From Acidobacteriota bacterium (lineage in GTDB: Bacteria; Acidobacteriota; UBA6911), in the NCBI GenBank assembly GCA_012719455.1, contig JAAYAJ010000098.1:1-64000 (forward strand): 64,000 bases of DNA. The letters are read 5' to 3'. Below the pieces are notes generated by a model. The model worked only from the letters and a program-made list of their open reading frames with translations, did no database searches and was not told where the DNA came from. This document shows positions 50,481 to 60,481 of the stretch, piece by piece. A program made the translations under genes and the position numbers. The first letter of the stretch is position 1. Every line of letters starts with the position of its first letter.

Positions 50481-51941
50481 TCATTTGTTGAAATCGGACT
50501 TGGCCGATTTGTCGGCTTTGACAAAGGCCCCGTCCTTGATGGTGCGCAGGGTCTGGAAGCTGCCCGAGACGATGGTCTCCCCTTCCTTGAGGTTCTCCAG
50601 GACCTCGATCTCGGACTCCCCGGTGATCCCGGTCTTGAGGTCCCGGAAACGGGCCATGCCATTCGCCCCGACCACGAACACCCCCTCCAGCTCTTTTTTC
50701 TCGGCTTTGTCGCCGGCCCCCTCGGCCGCACGCGCCCGCTGCGCCGATTTCCGGTTCAGGTCGGGGGGGTGGTACTTACCGTCCCTGTCCACTTCCACAT
50801 CCCGGACGGTCAGCGCCTGCATGGGGATGACCAGCGCGTCCTTGCGGACATCGGTGGTGATGTCGCCCGTGCACGACATGCCCGGCCGCAGCTTGGAGGA
50901 GGGGTGGCGCAACGTCACGATCACTTTGAAGTCCTTGGCTTCCTGGGACACGGCCGACGACTGGATGGGGCTGTTGCCGATTTCGGTGACCTCCCCCTCG
51001 AAAACCTCGTTGGGGAGAGCGTCCACCCTGACCTCGGTCACGTCCCCCAGGGAAAGGCTCACCACGTCGGTCTCGTCCACTTTCAGTTCGGCCTGGATGA
51101 CGCTCAGGTTGGCGATCGTCATCAGCGTCGCTTCCGGGTTGCTCATGATCCCGGGCTGCGCCCGCTCCCCCTTTTCGACGTTGAGCTGGGTGATCACCCC
51201 GTCGAGCGGGGAGTAGAGGGTGGTCTTCTTCAGCTGGTCCTTGGCCCGCGTGAGATTGGCCATCGCCGCCCGCGCGTTGGCCAACCGCGCCTCGGCCGAA
51301 GCCTTGCTCTGCTCGATGTTATTGCGGGAGACCTCGACCTGGCTCTCCGTCTGGGAAGCCTGCGCCCGGGCCACCTCGAGCCGCGACTGCGCGGACTTGA
51401 AATCGTTCTGCGCCGCTTCGTAATCATCGCGCGAAATCAGGCCGTCTTCGTGCAGGAGCTGCATGCGCTTGAAGCTGCTCTCGGCCCGGGTGAAGTTGTG
51501 CTCCGCTTGCTTGAGTTCCGCGCGCGCCGACCGCAGCGAGGCTTCGTCCCGCCTGAGGTTCGCCTCGGCGTTTATGATCATGACTTCCTGCGCCCGTGTC
51601 TCCGCCAGCGCGGCATCGTATTGAGCCCGGCTCGAAGCCTGCTCCGCCTCCGTCTGGATCGGGTCGATGCGCAGCAGCACGTCCCCTTTCCTGACCGCGG
51701 CCCCTTCCCGGAGCGGCAGCTCGGTGATGATGCCCGCGATTTCGGACTGCAGGTCGACGAATTCCTTGGCACGGATCTCGCCGCTGGCCGTCACCTTGGA
51801 AATCAGCGTCTCCTTGCGCTTCACGACCGATGTCTGGACAAGTACCGTATTCTTGCGGCTGACCTTGACGCTGGCCACGACAATGATCAGCAAGGCTAAA
51901 ACGGCGCCACCGATAATCCAGACCCTTTTCCCCTTGGTCAT
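50481..51941 (-). CDS. Periplasmic adaptor (membrane fusion) subunit of an efflux transporter
   Basis: A 486-residue HlyD/MacA-type adaptor anchored by one N-terminal helix (VWIIGGAVLALLIIVVASVK). Order of domains: a barrel-sandwich half (GIITELPLREGAAVRKGDVL), a long coiled-coil hairpin (about 100-230), the return half-motif (TTLYSPLDGVITQLNVEKGE), a beta-barrel domain and a C-terminal membrane-proximal domain with a charged Lys/Arg/Glu insert near 395-420. It is the partner of the downstream ATPase. The GGAGG site is ten nt before the ATG. The 242-nt gap upstream holds no convincing gene. Confidence 0.93.
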   Translation of the reverse strand: MTKGKRVWIIGGAVLALLIIVVASVKVSRKNTVLVQTSVVKRKETLISKVTASGEIRAKEFVDLQSEIAGIITELPLREGAAVRKGDVLLRIDPIQTEAEQASSRAQYDAALAETRAQEVMIINAEANLRRDEASLRSARAELKQAEHNFTRAESSFKRMQLLHEDGLISRDDYEAAQNDFKSAQSRLEVARAQASQTESQVEVSRNNIEQSKASAEARLANARAAMANLTRAKDQLKKTTLYSPLDGVITQLNVEKGERAQPGIMSNPEATLMTIANLSVIQAELKVDETDVVSLSLGDVTEVRVDALPNEVFEGEVTEIGNSPIQSSAVSQEAKDFKVIVTLRHPSSKLRPGMSCTGDITTDVRKDALVIPMQALTVRDVEVDRDGKYHPPDLNRKSAQRARAAEGAGDKAEKKELEGVFVVGANGMARFRDLKTGITGESEIEVLENLKEGETIVSGSFQTLRTIKDGAFVKADKSAKSDFNK

Positions 51942-52183
51942 CTGTATGCTACCTCCATTCGGGGCAATATCGAATACTACGAGCGGGCGGGATGAAAGGT
52001 TTCATATTTCGTTGCAATCATAAGCCATTCCGGGCCGCGATGGAATCCCCGACATCGCCGGCGTACAAGGGAAGGGGCGAACCCCGCTTGGGGGAACGCC
52101 GATGCCTGAATCCGAAACCGGAAACTTCGCGAGGAGACCGCTAAGCACCTGAAAACATTACTGTTAGTGGCCGGCAACCCCGC

Positions 52184-52558
52184 CTAGCCGGAGCCCGTCC
52201 CCTCGGGGGGTGCATCGGCGCCCATATTGCAGCGCCCCTCGAAGACGGCCCCGGCCTCGATGATCAAGCAGGGGGAGTAGATCTCGCCGAAAACTTTCCC
52301 CTCCTTGTGGATCTCGACCCGGTCGGAAGCGTGAATGGTGCCGCGGTATTCCCCGCGGATGGAAATCCGCCGGACATGGGCTTCCGCTTCGACTCTGCCT
52401 CCGGGTCCGATCTCCAGGGCCGCCTCCGCCTTCACCCTCCCCTTGAGCACGCCGTTGATGCGTGCCCCGGTGGCGAAGAGGAGGTCACCGTTCAGCTCCG
52501 CCCCTTCTCCCAGGTGGCTGACAATCTCACCTGCCGATTTTCCCCGTCTGAATCCCAT
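52184..52558 (-). CDS. Bactofilin
   Basis: A 124-residue bactofilin, a cytoskeletal protein that forms nucleotide-free filaments. The right-handed beta-helix repeats are visible (SHLGEGAELNGDLLFATGAR, then INGVLKGRVKAEAALEIGPG, then ISIRGEYRGTIHASDRVEIH). ATG at 52558 lies inside the end of parB (32-nt overlap), with GGAG seven nt upstream. Bactofilins are known to position ParAB-parS complexes in some bacteria such as Myxococcus, which suits this linkage. Confidence 0.9.
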   Translation of the reverse strand: MGFRRGKSAGEIVSHLGEGAELNGDLLFATGARINGVLKGRVKAEAALEIGPGGRVEAEAHVRRISIRGEYRGTIHASDRVEIHKEGKVFGEIYSPCLIIEAGAVFEGRCNMGADAPPEGTGSG

Positions 52559-53414
52559 GGTTGTGCTCCGTTGAATTCTGCGTGTCCTCGAGGAGGGCAA
52601 AGAGGCGCATGAGTTCCTCGCGGCCGTAGTAGTGAACCCGTATCTCCCCTGAATCCTTGGACTTGCGAACAATCTCCACCCGGGTGCCCAGGGCGAGGCG
52701 CAGCCGGTCTTCCGCCGCCGCCTCGTTGGGGTCCTTGATCCGGGGGAGCGCAGGAGCCTTGTCCTTCCGTTTCGCCCAGCGCTCCGTCTCCCGTACCGAC
52801 CACCCCTTGTCGAGGATGACCCCGGCCATCCGCTTCATCTCGGCGGGAGAGAGGTCGGCGGAAAGGAGGGCGCGCGCATGCCCCGGGGACAATTTCCCTT
52901 CGGAAACCAGGAGCGACACCGCGGGGGGAAGTTTCAACAACCGGATGGCGTTGGCAATGGTGCTCCGGTCCTTCCCCAGCCGCGCGGCCACCTGTTCCTG
53001 CGTGTGACCGGTTTCCTCGATCAGGTTCTGGTACGCCTGCGCCTCCTCGATCGGGTTGAGCTGCTCGCGCTGAATGTTTTCCACCAGCGCCAGTTCGAGC
53101 AGCCGCTCGTCGGGCACCTCCCGGACCACCGCCGGAATCTTCAGCAAGCCCGCCCGCTGGGCGGCCGCAAGGCGGCGCTCCCCGGCGATCAGCTGGAAAT
53201 TCCGGCCGAAGGGGCGGACGAGCACCGGCTGCAGAACCCCGTTTTCGCGGATCGAGGCCGCCAGCTCTTCGAGGCGCTCCTCGTCGAAGAGGAGCCGGGG
53301 CTGGTTCGGATTCGGGGAGATCCGGTCGATGTCGATCTCGTTCGGGGGGGCCTCCGCGCGCTCGACCTCGGGGATCAGCGCCCCCAGCCCCCTACCTAAT
53401 GCCTTTTTTTTCAT
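52527..53414 (-). CDS. parB: Chromosome partitioning protein ParB
   Basis: A 295-residue CTPase and parS-binding protein. It begins KKKALGRGLGALIP, contains the CTP/box II-III motifs GERRLAAAQRAGL and ENIQREQLNPIEEAQAY, and a helix-turn-helix with EQVAARLGKDRSTIANAIRL. It overlaps parA by 23 nt and bactofilin by 32 nt. Two parS sites lie just upstream of parA. Confidence 0.96.
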   Translation of the reverse strand: MKKKALGRGLGALIPEVERAEAPPNEIDIDRISPNPNQPRLLFDEERLEELAASIRENGVLQPVLVRPFGRNFQLIAGERRLAAAQRAGLLKIPAVVREVPDERLLELALVENIQREQLNPIEEAQAYQNLIEETGHTQEQVAARLGKDRSTIANAIRLLKLPPAVSLLVSEGKLSPGHARALLSADLSPAEMKRMAGVILDKGWSVRETERWAKRKDKAPALPRIKDPNEAAAEDRLRLALGTRVEIVRKSKDSGEIRVHYYGREELMRLFALLEDTQNSTEHNHGIQTGKIGR

Positions 53415-54168
53415 GGTTCAGGATTTCCTTGGCCAGACGGAGATAGCTTTCCGCTCCCTTGGAGCGTATATCATAGAGAAGAACAGGTTTACCGAAACTC
53501 GGGGCCTCGGCCAGCCGCACGTTGCGGGGGATGACGGTGTCGAGCAGTTTATCGGCGAAGTGGCTTTTCAGCTCGTCGCGCACCTGGGCGCTCAGGTTGG
53601 TCCGCTCGTCGTACATGGTCAGGAGGATCCCCTGGACGGAGAGGCCGGGGTTGAATGCCCCGCGGACCCGGGCCAGGGTGTCGAACAGGTCGGCCAGCCC
53701 TTCCAGGGCGAAATATTCGCACTGGATCGGGATCAGCACCGAATTGGCCGCGACCAGCCCGTTCAGTGTCAGGATGCTGAGCGAAGGGGGACTGTCGATC
53801 AGCACGAAGTCGAAGTTCCCCAGCACCGGCTCGAGCAGGCGCTTGAGGAGGAATTCCCGATCCGGCAGCTCCAGCATCTCCACCACCGCCCCCGACAGGT
53901 TTCGGTCCGCCGGGGCGATTTTCAGGGTGTCGAGCTCGGTGTCTTGCAGGATCTCGACCAGGGGGAGCGACCGGATCAGGGAATCGTAGAGACTCGGCTT
54001 CGTGGAGCCCTTGACCACCCCCAGCCCGCTGCTGCAATTGGCCTGGGCGTCGGTATCGATGACCAGGACGCGCATATCGGCCATGGCCAGGCTTGCGGCC
54101 AGGTTGATGGTGGTCGTGGTTTTGCCGACCCCCCCCTTTTGATTGGTTACTGCGATTATTTTTGCCAT
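53392..54168 (-). CDS. parA: Chromosome partitioning ATPase ParA
   Basis: A 258-residue ParA/Soj ATPase that binds DNA non-specifically and moves ParB-parS complexes. The deviant Walker A is TNQKGGVGKTTTTINLAASL, with LVIDTDAQANCSSGLGV and VLIDSPPSLSILTLNGL following. Start at 54168 is the standard MAKIIAVTNQKGG. The parS pair lies in its promoter region. Confidence 0.97.
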   Translation of the reverse strand: MAKIIAVTNQKGGVGKTTTTINLAASLAMADMRVLVIDTDAQANCSSGLGVVKGSTKPSLYDSLIRSLPLVEILQDTELDTLKIAPADRNLSGAVVEMLELPDREFLLKRLLEPVLGNFDFVLIDSPPSLSILTLNGLVAANSVLIPIQCEYFALEGLADLFDTLARVRGAFNPGLSVQGILLTMYDERTNLSAQVRDELKSHFADKLLDTVIPRNVRLAEAPSFGKPVLLYDIRSKGAESYLRLAKEILNHEKKGIR

Positions 54169-54231
54169 GGAACCGGAGCGAGCGTAGCACAGCGCCGGGA
54201 AAAAGTCGATCTTTAGTGGCCCCGGCGGGAA

Positions 54232-54247
54232 TGTTTCACGTGAAACG
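54232..54247. promoter_or_regulatory. parS site 1
   Basis: TGTTTCACGTGAAACG matches the 16-bp parS consensus at 15 of 16 positions (consensus TGTTNCACGTGAAACA). The 14-bp core is a perfect palindrome. Confidence 0.95.
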
Positions 54248-54258
54248 ACTCCCGGGCG

Positions 54259-54274
54259 CGTTTCACGTGAAACA
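54259..54274. promoter_or_regulatory. parS site 2
   Basis: CGTTTCACGTGAAACA has the same palindromic core as site 1 and starts 27 bp after it. ParB would load here, between rsmG and parA. Confidence 0.95.
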
Positions 54275-54303
54275 GCGGCGCGGGACCAGGAGCCCTGTCC
54301 GTT

Positions 54304-54948
54304 CTAGGAACGATGCCGACTGCCCCTATAGATCGAGAGCCAGGAATCGTTCGTCCCGGGAACCCGCAGGCTCTTCTCGAGCCGCAAGCCGTCCGAAAGG
54401 GCTGTGGGTTCGCCCACGGCGACGTTGGCGCCATGGTACATCCAGAAGCGGGTGTCCTCCCCGGCATGGAGCCGCAGGGATGCCAGCTCGGCGCCGGAGA
54501 GCCGGATCGCCTTCCAGCTGATCGAATCCCAGCGCTTTTCCCCCGGGCCGCGGCGCAAAAAGGCATCCAGCCGCTCCGCATGCACCCGCACTTCCCCAAA
54601 CCCCAACTCCCAGGCCGCCGTTTCCAGGAAAGCGGCCTTCTTCCCCCGGCTTTCGACCATCTCCAGCTTCATGCCGGGGTTGAAGATCCGCAGGATGATG
54701 GCGGGGAACCCGGCCCCGCTGCCGATGTCGAGGTGGGAGCGCTCCCCGGGGGGGTATAGCTGCGCGCTCCAGACCCCTTCCCGCACCAGCGGTTCGAGGG
54801 CATCCCACTCCCCGCGCGCCGTCAGGTTGATCCGCGCGTTCCATTTGAGCAGCAGTTCGAGATACCGGCCCAGCAGGCGCGCGGCGTCCCCATCGGCGGG
54901 GATGCCAAATCCCGCCAGCATTCGCGCGAGTCCCGCCGCGACCTTCAT
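54304..54948 (-). CDS. rsmG: 16S rRNA (guanine-527-N7) methyltransferase RsmG
   Basis: A 214-residue methyltransferase (GidB). The SAM-binding motif is [20 protein letters not shown], followed by [17 protein letters not shown]. The C-terminal part is shorter and more divergent than in E. coli. The start overlaps the mnmG stop by 4 nt. Position between mnmG and parA is the conserved order. Confidence 0.93.
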   Translation of the reverse strand: MKVAAGLARMLAGFGIPADGDAARLLGRYLELLLKWNARINLTARGEWDALEPLVREGVWSAQLYPPGERSHLDIGSGAGFPAIILRIFNPGMKLEMVESRGKKAAFLETAAWELGFGEVRVHAERLDAFLRRGPGEKRWDSISWKAIRLSGAELASLRLHAGEDTRFWMYHGANVAVGEPTALSDGLRLEKSLRVPGTNDSWLSIYRGSRHRS

Positions 54949-56870
54949 TTCGCCTCCCCGGGCACGCCCGGCGCCGCGGCGCGCCTCCGCTCCGCCTGGC
55001 GCATCTCCAGCTGCACGTTCAGGATCGCGATCGCCGCCGGGGTCACCCCCGGGATCCGCCCCGCCATCGCAAGGTCGCGCGGGCGGATGCGCGTCAGTTT
55101 CTCCCTGACCTCGTGTGTCAGTCCCGCGATCCCCTGGTAGTCGAAATCGTCGGGGATCCTCCGGGCGCCCATCCGCCCGAACTTCTCCGCATCCCTCTTC
55201 TGCTGTTCAATATACCCCGCGTAGCGGACTTCGATTTCGACCACCCGTCCGACTTCCCGCTCCTCGGGCCAGTGCCCCTGCGCCCGCAGGAGCGGCTCCA
55301 GGTCCAGGAGCTCCACCTCCGGCCGCCGCAACAATTCCTCCAGGGTGGCCCCTTTGACCGCACCACTGTCGAGCTTGGCGCCGAGGCGCGGACAGGGGAC
55401 GAGGTCCGGGTTCCAGCGGGATTTTTGGAGAAAGTCTCGCAAATTGTCGATTTCCAAGTATTTACGCTCGAACTCCTCGTAGTCGGCCCCGGAGACCAGC
55501 CCCAGCCGCCGCCCCACGGGGCGCAACCGGCGGTCGGCATTGTCAATCCTCAGCAGGAGCCGGAATTCGGAGCGGGAGGTGAACATGCGGTAGGGCTCGT
55601 CGACCCCCCGGGTGATGAGATCGTCGATCAGGATCCCGATATAGCTCTCCGCGCGCGGGAAGAAGAGCGGCTCTCCCCCCAGGACCCGGAGCGCGGCGTT
55701 GATCCCCGCCACCAGCCCCTGCGCCGCGGCCTCCTCGTACCCCGTTGTTCCGTTGACCTGGCCGGCAAGGTAGAGCCCCGGCACGGCGCGGGTCTCGAGC
55801 GTCCCCTCGAGCTGGCGCGGATCGAGGATATCATACTCGATCGCGTAGGCGGGCCGGATCATCTCCGCCCTCTCGAGTCCCGGGATGGCGCGCACCATCT
55901 CCATCTGGATCTCGATCGGCAGGCTGGTGGAGAGGCCGTTGAGATACACCTCCTCGCTGTCAAGACCTTCCGGCTCGAGAAAGACCTGGTGCCGGTCCCG
56001 GTCGGGGAATTTCACGATCTTGTCTTCGATGCTGGGGCAGTAGCGGGGACCGACGATCGCGGTATTTTCCCCGTATAATGATGATTTTTCTAAGTTTGCA
56101 CGGACAATGTCATGCACCCCGCCATGGGTGTACCCCAAGTGGCAACTCAATTGCGGCAGGGCGGCCGCTTTCGTCCGGAAAGAGAAGAAGGTGGGATTGT
56201 CATCCCCCTTCTGTTCCTCGAACCGGGTGTAGTCGATGCTGTCGCGGTGCAGGCGGGGAGGGGTGCTGGTTTTGAGCCTGCCCACCCTAAACCCTTTGTT
56301 TTGTAGACTTTGCGCCAGCCTCACCGAGGCCCTTTCTCCCATTCGGCCGCCGCTCCAGCTCCCGGCGCCGATCCGCAGCGTCCCGTTGAGGAAGGTGCCC
56401 GTGGTCAGAACCGCCGCCCGGCACTCAATCTCGGAACCGTCCCCGAGGCGTACCCCGCGCACCCCCTCCCTCCCAAGGACCAAGTCGACCACCTCCGCCT
56501 CGAGCACCTCGAGTTGGGAGGTGCCGGCGCACTTATCCCTCATATAATTGACATATCTGGCTTTATCCGATTGGCAGCGCGGGGCCTGCACCGCCGGGCC
56601 GCGGCTCGCGTTCAGGAGCCGGAACAGGATTCCGGTGGCATCCGCCACCTCCCCCATGACGCCGCCGAGCGCATCGATTTCCCGAACGATGTGCCCCTTG
56701 GCGATCCCGCCGATCGCGGGGTTGCACGACATCTGCGCCAGCCGCCCGGCGTCAAAAGTGCACAGCACCGTCCTGGCGCCCATGCGCGCGCTCGCGAGCG
56801 CGGCCTCGCACCCGGCGTGCCCGCCCCCCACCACGACCACGTCGCACCCGTTCCCGAACCGTCGCGCCAT
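54945..56870 (-). CDS. mnmG: tRNA uridine-34 5-carboxymethylaminomethyl synthesis enzyme MnmG
   Basis: MnmG (GidA) acts with MnmE to modify the wobble uridine of several tRNAs. The 641-residue FAD protein has the dinucleotide motif [20 protein letters not shown], then [20 protein letters not shown], the Cys in [15 protein letters not shown], and the C-terminal MnmE-binding helical domain ([20 protein letters not shown]). The gene starts 6 nt after mnmE. Confidence 0.97.
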   Translation of the reverse strand: MARRFGNGCDVVVVGGGHAGCEAALASARMGARTVLCTFDAGRLAQMSCNPAIGGIAKGHIVREIDALGGVMGEVADATGILFRLLNASRGPAVQAPRCQSDKARYVNYMRDKCAGTSQLEVLEAEVVDLVLGREGVRGVRLGDGSEIECRAAVLTTGTFLNGTLRIGAGSWSGGRMGERASVRLAQSLQNKGFRVGRLKTSTPPRLHRDSIDYTRFEEQKGDDNPTFFSFRTKAAALPQLSCHLGYTHGGVHDIVRANLEKSSLYGENTAIVGPRYCPSIEDKIVKFPDRDRHQVFLEPEGLDSEEVYLNGLSTSLPIEIQMEMVRAIPGLERAEMIRPAYAIEYDILDPRQLEGTLETRAVPGLYLAGQVNGTTGYEEAAAQGLVAGINAALRVLGGEPLFFPRAESYIGILIDDLITRGVDEPYRMFTSRSEFRLLLRIDNADRRLRPVGRRLGLVSGADYEEFERKYLEIDNLRDFLQKSRWNPDLVPCPRLGAKLDSGAVKGATLEELLRRPEVELLDLEPLLRAQGHWPEEREVGRVVEIEVRYAGYIEQQKRDAEKFGRMGARRIPDDFDYQGIAGLTHEVREKLTRIRPRDLAMAGRIPGVTPAAIAILNVQLEMRQAERRRAAAPGVPGEAK

Positions 56871-56876
56871 CGTCCC

Positions 56877-58253
56877 CTACTTCCCGATGCAGAACCGGGA
56901 AAAGATTTCCCCCAGGAGGTCTTCGGTATGGACCTCGCCCGTTATCGCTCCGAGGCTGTCGAGCCCCCGGCGCAGGTCGTAGAGCGCGAATTCCTCCGAC
57001 ATCCCGCCTTCAAGCGCGCCTGCAGCCGCCTCGAGCCTTTTGGCGGCTTCCTCGAGATGCCGCTGCTGGCGCCACTGGGTGACGAGCACCCCCTCCGTCG
57101 CTCCCCCTCCGCTCCCGAGCATCAGCTCCAGGAGCCAACCGCGGAGTCGGTCGATGCCGTCCCCCCGGAGGGCCGAGACCTCGAAAACGGGCCACCCGTG
57201 CGCAAACCGCGCCGTCTCCTCCTCCCCCCACGCGCCGGCCAGGTCAGCCTTGTTCAGCACCACCGCGCCCTCGAGCCCCTCGAGCCGCGCCCGGACCTCT
57301 TCGTCCTCTTCCGTTCGGGCGCGCGCCCGATCAACCACCAGCAGGAGCGCGTCCGCGTCGGCGATCGCCGCGCAGCTCCGCTCGACCCCCAGTTGTTCCA
57401 CCGGGTCCTCCGAGTTCCGGATCCCGGCGGTATCCTGGAGGTGAACGGGGATCCCGCCGATGCTGGTCGATTCGCTCACCAGGTCGCGCGTCGTCCCGGG
57501 GAGCCGGGCCACGATGGAGCGGTCACGCCCGAGCAGGGCGTTGAACAGGCTGCTCTTGCCCACGTTCGGCCGCCCCACGACGGCGAGCGTGAATCCCTCG
57601 CGCACGATCCTGCCCCGCCGGTAGGAGTCGACCAGGCGGCGCAGCCGCCCGCAGGCCTCGCGGAGCCGCAGGGTAAGGGCGCGGCGCGATACCGCCGGCA
57701 CGTCCTCCTCGACGAATTCAACCGCCGTTTCCAGTTGCACGATGATGTCGACGAGCGCTTCCCTGACCGGCCGGAGTTCGCGCCCGATTTCCCCCGAACG
57801 CTGCCGCAGCGCCGTCTGCGCCTGCAGCAGGGTCTGCGCCCCGACCAGGTCGGCCACCGCCTCCGCCCCGGCCAGGTCCACTTTTCCGTTTATAAAGGCG
57901 CGCAGGGTGAATTCGCCGGGGCCGGCCGGCCGGGCACCCTCCTGGCATAGTGCGTCGAGCAGGGCCGCGGCGATGACGGGACTCCCGTGCAGCGAAAACT
58001 CGACCATCTCTTCGCCGGTGTAGGAGTGCGGGGCGGGAAAATAGAGAGCCAGCCCTTCGTCAATGGCCGCCCCCCCGGCGTCGAGCACCCGCCCGAGCTC
58101 CGCCCGCCGCGGCTCAAAGCCCGGGCGGCGGCGCGGAACGAACACCTGCCGGGCAAACTCGAGGCTGCGCTCCCCCGACAGGCGCACCACCGCGATCCCC
58201 GAATGCCCCGGCGGGGTGGACAACGCGCAGATTGTATCCTTAAGATTTTCCAT
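56877..58253 (-). CDS. mnmE: tRNA modification GTPase MnmE
   Basis: A 458-residue potassium-dependent GTPase (TrmE). The tetrahydrofolate-binding N-domain begins DTICALSTPPGHSGIAVVRL. The G1 motif is GRPNVGKSSLFNALLGRDRS, G3 is DTAGIR, and the protein ends with the essential FCIGK. ATG at 58253 places DTICAL at the family's usual position. An ATG ten codons upstream lacks conservation. Confidence 0.96.
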   Translation of the reverse strand: MENLKDTICALSTPPGHSGIAVVRLSGERSLEFARQVFVPRRRPGFEPRRAELGRVLDAGGAAIDEGLALYFPAPHSYTGEEMVEFSLHGSPVIAAALLDALCQEGARPAGPGEFTLRAFINGKVDLAGAEAVADLVGAQTLLQAQTALRQRSGEIGRELRPVREALVDIIVQLETAVEFVEEDVPAVSRRALTLRLREACGRLRRLVDSYRRGRIVREGFTLAVVGRPNVGKSSLFNALLGRDRSIVARLPGTTRDLVSESTSIGGIPVHLQDTAGIRNSEDPVEQLGVERSCAAIADADALLLVVDRARARTEEDEEVRARLEGLEGAVVLNKADLAGAWGEEETARFAHGWPVFEVSALRGDGIDRLRGWLLELMLGSGGGATEGVLVTQWRQQRHLEEAAKRLEAAAGALEGGMSEEFALYDLRRGLDSLGAITGEVHTEDLLGEIFSRFCIGK

Positions 58254-58308
58254 GACCAGAGACCGGCGGCCTCTCGCGGCCATGATCCGGGTCGCGGCCC
58301 CGAAGGCT

Positions 58309-58797
58309 TCAGGAAGGGATAATGGTGACCGAGCGTTCGTCCCCGCTCCCGCGGCTTTCGCTCTGCACCCCCGCGGTTTCGGCCAGGGCCAGGTGCACGA
58401 TCCTTCTTTCCCGGGGCGTCATCGGCTGCAGGGTGAGCGGTTTGCGGGAAGCGGCCACCTTTTCCGCGGCCATCTTCGCCAGGAGCCGGAGTTCCAGTTC
58501 CCGGTGCTTGCGGTAGTCGTCCGAATCGAGCACCACCCCGGGCGCCTTCCCGCCGGACCCGCGGAAGATCAGGTTGAGAAGGTACTCGGTCGAGTTCAGC
58601 AGCGCCGCGCCGTTGGACAAGAGGAACTGGCGGTCAGGCCCGGTCAGGTTGATGACTATGGTCCCCTCCTCCTCCCGGAACCCCGCATCCAGGTCGAGCT
58701 GCGTGTGCTCGATCAGGGTCAGAAAAAACTCCTCGACCTCCGGCAGCGTCCCACGCTTACGCCCGGGCCTTTGCCGGCTTCGCTTTTGTTCCGTCAC
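58309..58797 (-). CDS. jag: RNA-binding protein Jag/KhpB (KH-R3H)
   Basis: A 162-residue protein with a KH domain (about 20-85: LDLDAGFREEEGTIVINLTG) and a C-terminal R3H domain (PMTPRERRIVHLALAETAGV, containing the R-x3-H core). It lacks the Jag_N domain present in Firmicutes proteins. It overlaps the 3' end of yidC by 41 nt, the conserved yidC-jag arrangement. Confidence 0.88.
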   Translation of the reverse strand: MTEQKRSRQRPGRKRGTLPEVEEFFLTLIEHTQLDLDAGFREEEGTIVINLTGPDRQFLLSNGAALLNSTEYLLNLIFRGSGGKAPGVVLDSDDYRKHRELELRLLAKMAAEKVAASRKPLTLQPMTPRERRIVHLALAETAGVQSESRGSGDERSVTIIPS

Positions 58798-60478
58798 CCA
58801 TCCACCTCTCGGCTATTTTTTGAAACAGGACTTGGAAGATATTACTGCAGAGAAAATAGAGGTTCAAGCCGCTCGAAAAATTCAGGAACATGACCGTAAA
58901 AATGACCGGCATGATCATCATCATTTTCGCCTGCATCGGGTCGGCCCCCGGAGTTGCGGGGGAGATCTTCTGAGAGATGAAGGACGTGATCCCCATGACG
59001 ATGGGGAGCACGTAGAAGGGGTCCTTCAGCGACAGGTCGTGGATCCACCAGATGAACGGGGCCTGGCGCAGCTCGATCGAATATGCCAGCAGCGCGTAGA
59101 AGGCGAACAGGAGCGGAAACTGGATCAGGAGCGGCAGGCACCCGCCCATGGGGTTGACGTTGTGCTCCTTGTAGAGCCCCATGATCTCTTGGTTCATCTC
59201 CGCCCGCTTCGGGTCGGTCTTCTTGTACCGGCGGTACTTCTCCTGGATCGCCTTCACCTTGGGCTGGATCGCCTGCATCCTCTTCATGGATACCATCTGC
59301 TTGAGGCGGAATGGGAAGAGCAGGATCGACAGCAGCAGGGTCAGGATGACGATAGCCCAACCGTAGTTGTGCACGAACTGGTTGATCCACTTGAGCGCCG
59401 CCAGCAGCGGGTAGACGAGGAAGGAGAACATCCCGTAGTTGATGACGCCGGTGATGTCGCCGGAACGGACCGCCTTGAGGTGGTTCTGGTCCTTGGGACC
59501 GAGGTAGAGCTGGTATTGCGCGGCGCCGTTCATCGGCAGGGTGAGTTCGGGCAGGTCCCGGTCGACCGTATCCCCGTCAAGGGCCCTCGTTTTGATCGCG
59601 TGCTTGCGGAGGTTGAAGTGCCCGAGCGGCCCGTCGGGAAGGGCAATCATGCTGAAATATTGCATGTCGAGCCCGACCCATCGGATATCCCCCTCGATCT
59701 TCTTGATCTCGTTCTCCTTTTTCGGGGCCCCCTCGCGCCGCGCTTTGCCGTTGGAATAGTAGATGGCTTCGAGCTTGCCCAGGCGGCTGGAGATATGCTC
59801 CTGTTCCGGCCCGATATCCCTGCCGAGGAAATAATGGCCCGCGAGCGCCTTCCCCCCCTTGGTGCATTCGATAGTGAGATCGGCCAGGTAGTTGTCGCTA
59901 TCAAAGGTGTAGCTCTTCTCGACGACGAAGTCCCCCCGCCGCAGCTTCAGGCGCACGGTGGCGGGAGGCGCAAGCACCCCGGCCCCCAGCCGCCCCCCCT
60001 CGACGGTAACTTCGTACAAACCCTCGTTCGCGGCCGCACTCAGCTCGGCGTCCTCGAACAGGAGCGTCCCGGGGCGCGGGCCGCTCTCGGCGCCGCGCAT
60101 GGGGGGGATCATCTCGAACACTTTCTTCTGCGCCGTCTGGTACTTGTTCAGTTCCCAGCTCGAGATTACCCCGCCCCGGTTGTCGATGACGGCCGTATAA
60201 AGGTTGCCCATGACCGTGATCTTCTGCTCCTCGGCCTGGGTATCTTCCGCCCCCGCCAGGGCAGTCTCCGCATCGCCTGCGCCGGCCGCACCGGGAGCGC
60301 TGGTGGCGGGAGCGCCCTGGGTGGAAGGCGCGTTCTGCCCAGGGGGGGTGGTCAAGGGCGCGGCGGTTTCAATCCGTCCGGCGGCCCTGTGCTCTTCCAT
60401 CCTCTGCCTCTGGAGATGGGAGAAAAGGACGAAGACCACGATGGACAGTCCGATGGCGAGAATTGCTCTTTTTTCCAT
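58757..60478 (-). CDS. yidC: Membrane protein insertase YidC
   Basis: A 573-residue insertase of the Gram-negative type. The first membrane helix (ILAIGLSIVVFVLFSHLQ), an Ala/Pro/Thr-rich linker and a large periplasmic beta domain (about 85-340) precede the conserved five-helix core with the hydrophilic-groove arginine region (FPFRLKQMVSMKRMQAIQPK) and NPMGGCLPLLIQFPLLFAFY. It inserts membrane proteins alone or with SecYEG. It starts 3 nt after the yidD stop. Confidence 0.96.
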   Translation of the reverse strand: MEKRAILAIGLSIVVFVLFSHLQRQRMEEHRAAGRIETAAPLTTPPGQNAPSTQGAPATSAPGAAGAGDAETALAGAEDTQAEEQKITVMGNLYTAVIDNRGGVISSWELNKYQTAQKKVFEMIPPMRGAESGPRPGTLLFEDAELSAAANEGLYEVTVEGGRLGAGVLAPPATVRLKLRRGDFVVEKSYTFDSDNYLADLTIECTKGGKALAGHYFLGRDIGPEQEHISSRLGKLEAIYYSNGKARREGAPKKENEIKKIEGDIRWVGLDMQYFSMIALPDGPLGHFNLRKHAIKTRALDGDTVDRDLPELTLPMNGAAQYQLYLGPKDQNHLKAVRSGDITGVINYGMFSFLVYPLLAALKWINQFVHNYGWAIVILTLLLSILLFPFRLKQMVSMKRMQAIQPKVKAIQEKYRRYKKTDPKRAEMNQEIMGLYKEHNVNPMGGCLPLLIQFPLLFAFYALLAYSIELRQAPFIWWIHDLSLKDPFYVLPIVMGITSFISQKISPATPGADPMQAKMMMIMPVIFTVMFLNFSSGLNLYFLCSNIFQVLFQKIAERWMGDGTKAKPAKARA

Positions 60479-60481
60479 AAT

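Noticed and set aside
51977-52177. 66-codon minus-strand frame between the efflux adaptor and bactofilin genes
   Set aside because: It has no ribosome site, no recognisable motif and an atypical composition. I treat the 242-nt gap as non-coding.
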